Assembly (NCBI RefSeq): GCF_914484835.1
Contig: NZ_CAJZAR010000068.1
Span: 62,001 to 126,000 of the forward strand
DNA: 64,000 bases
Direction of reading: 5' to 3'
Origin: Paraburkholderia tropica
GTDB taxonomy: Bacteria > Pseudomonadota > Gammaproteobacteria > Burkholderiales > Burkholderiaceae
In this document: positions 63,862-64,000 of the stretch, piece after piece
How the letters are laid out: the number at the start of each line of letters is the position of its first letter
Position numbering within the stretch: the stretch's first letter is position 1
Position numbers and translations under genes: made by a program
Notes under the pieces: model-generated
What the model was told of the DNA's origin: nothing
Database searches by the model: none
Seen by the model: only the letters and a program-made list of their open reading frames with translations

Positions 63862-64000
63862 TAGTTCACGCGCTGAACGCGCGTCCCTAGAATGGGCTGG
63901 CACGCTTCAATTCCGCCCTGTTCGCAAGCCGCTTCGGCGGCATTGCGCATTTCGAAGCGCGTTATTTGTCTTGGGAAATCGATATATTCAATTAAACACA

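Noticed and set aside
63819-63890. 23-codon frame overlapping the cydB stop (TAATG) as a possible cydX
   Set aside because: It encodes MPFTPPPIAHIGSAVVHA, which is proline-rich and has no membrane helix, unlike CydX.

Overview
The window is 64 kb of GC-rich, densely coded chromosomal DNA. Gene content and codon bias point to a Burkholderiales bacterium, most likely Paraburkholderia, Caballeronia or Burkholderia. Supporting features are eight LysR regulators, a TetR-controlled RND pump, a cyanide-insensitive-type cytochrome bd oxidase beside a YdeP-type molybdoprotein, an HPII catalase, and several small proteins that look specific to this order. This assignment is inferred from protein resemblance only. 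I see no rRNA, tRNA, CRISPR array, insertion sequence or phage gene. The left edge cuts a XapX gene; the right edge is intergenic after cydB.

Layout. 0-6.4 kb: a minus-strand accessory-metabolism cluster (XapX, HD-like protein, DoxX, amidohydrolase, isochorismatase-like hydrolase, Tat-exported alpha/beta hydrolase, LysR); a 30-bp operator-like element occurs twice in it. 6.5-10.9 kb: a large winged-helix/NTPase regulator divergent from an AraC regulator, with three 11-bp tandem repeats between them. 10.9-17.8 kb: RND efflux operon (adaptor, pump, outer-membrane channel) divergent from a TetR regulator. 17.8-19.8 kb: OmpR-type two-component system. 20.1-21.1 kb: two orphan exported proteins. 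21.3-31.4 kb: LysR-controlled catabolic and redox genes (aromatic-acid-type MFS with a PDC-lactonase-like hydrolase, ene-reductase, aldo/keto reductase, SDR, repeat-containing exported protein, MFS exporter). 31.7-34.9 kb: LysR and D-tartrate dehydratase, a clear terminator, then a TDT-family transporter. 35.2-40.3 kb: an Ig-like/TIM-barrel lipoprotein, LysR-MFS pair, dkgB, SRPBCC protein and a small orphan. 40.3-47.2 kb: cation/proton antiporter, MgtC-like protein, small acidic protein, CHAD protein, catalase and two DUF1488 genes. 47.3-52.6 kb: LysR-DHA2 exporter, tannase-family esterase and DUF347 membrane protein. 52.7-57.3 kb: small orphan, cysteine-less DksA/TraR protein, LysR, 47-residue membrane peptide, GAF-GGDEF cyclase and bestrophin-like channel. 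57.3-63.8 kb: a MocR regulator divergent from ydeP-cydA-cydB.

How parts may work together. The most interesting unit is at the right end. A MocR regulator faces an apparent ydeP-cydAB operon, and the exact 11-mer AACTGTACTCT found in their shared promoter recurs upstream of the bestrophin-like channel and of a LysR gene. This suggests a small regulon linking terminal respiration, a molybdoenzyme tied to acid resistance, and ion conductance. That link is inference. A second theme is the number of short tandem repeats of 8-12 bp present in three or four copies, some in promoters and some in coding sequence.
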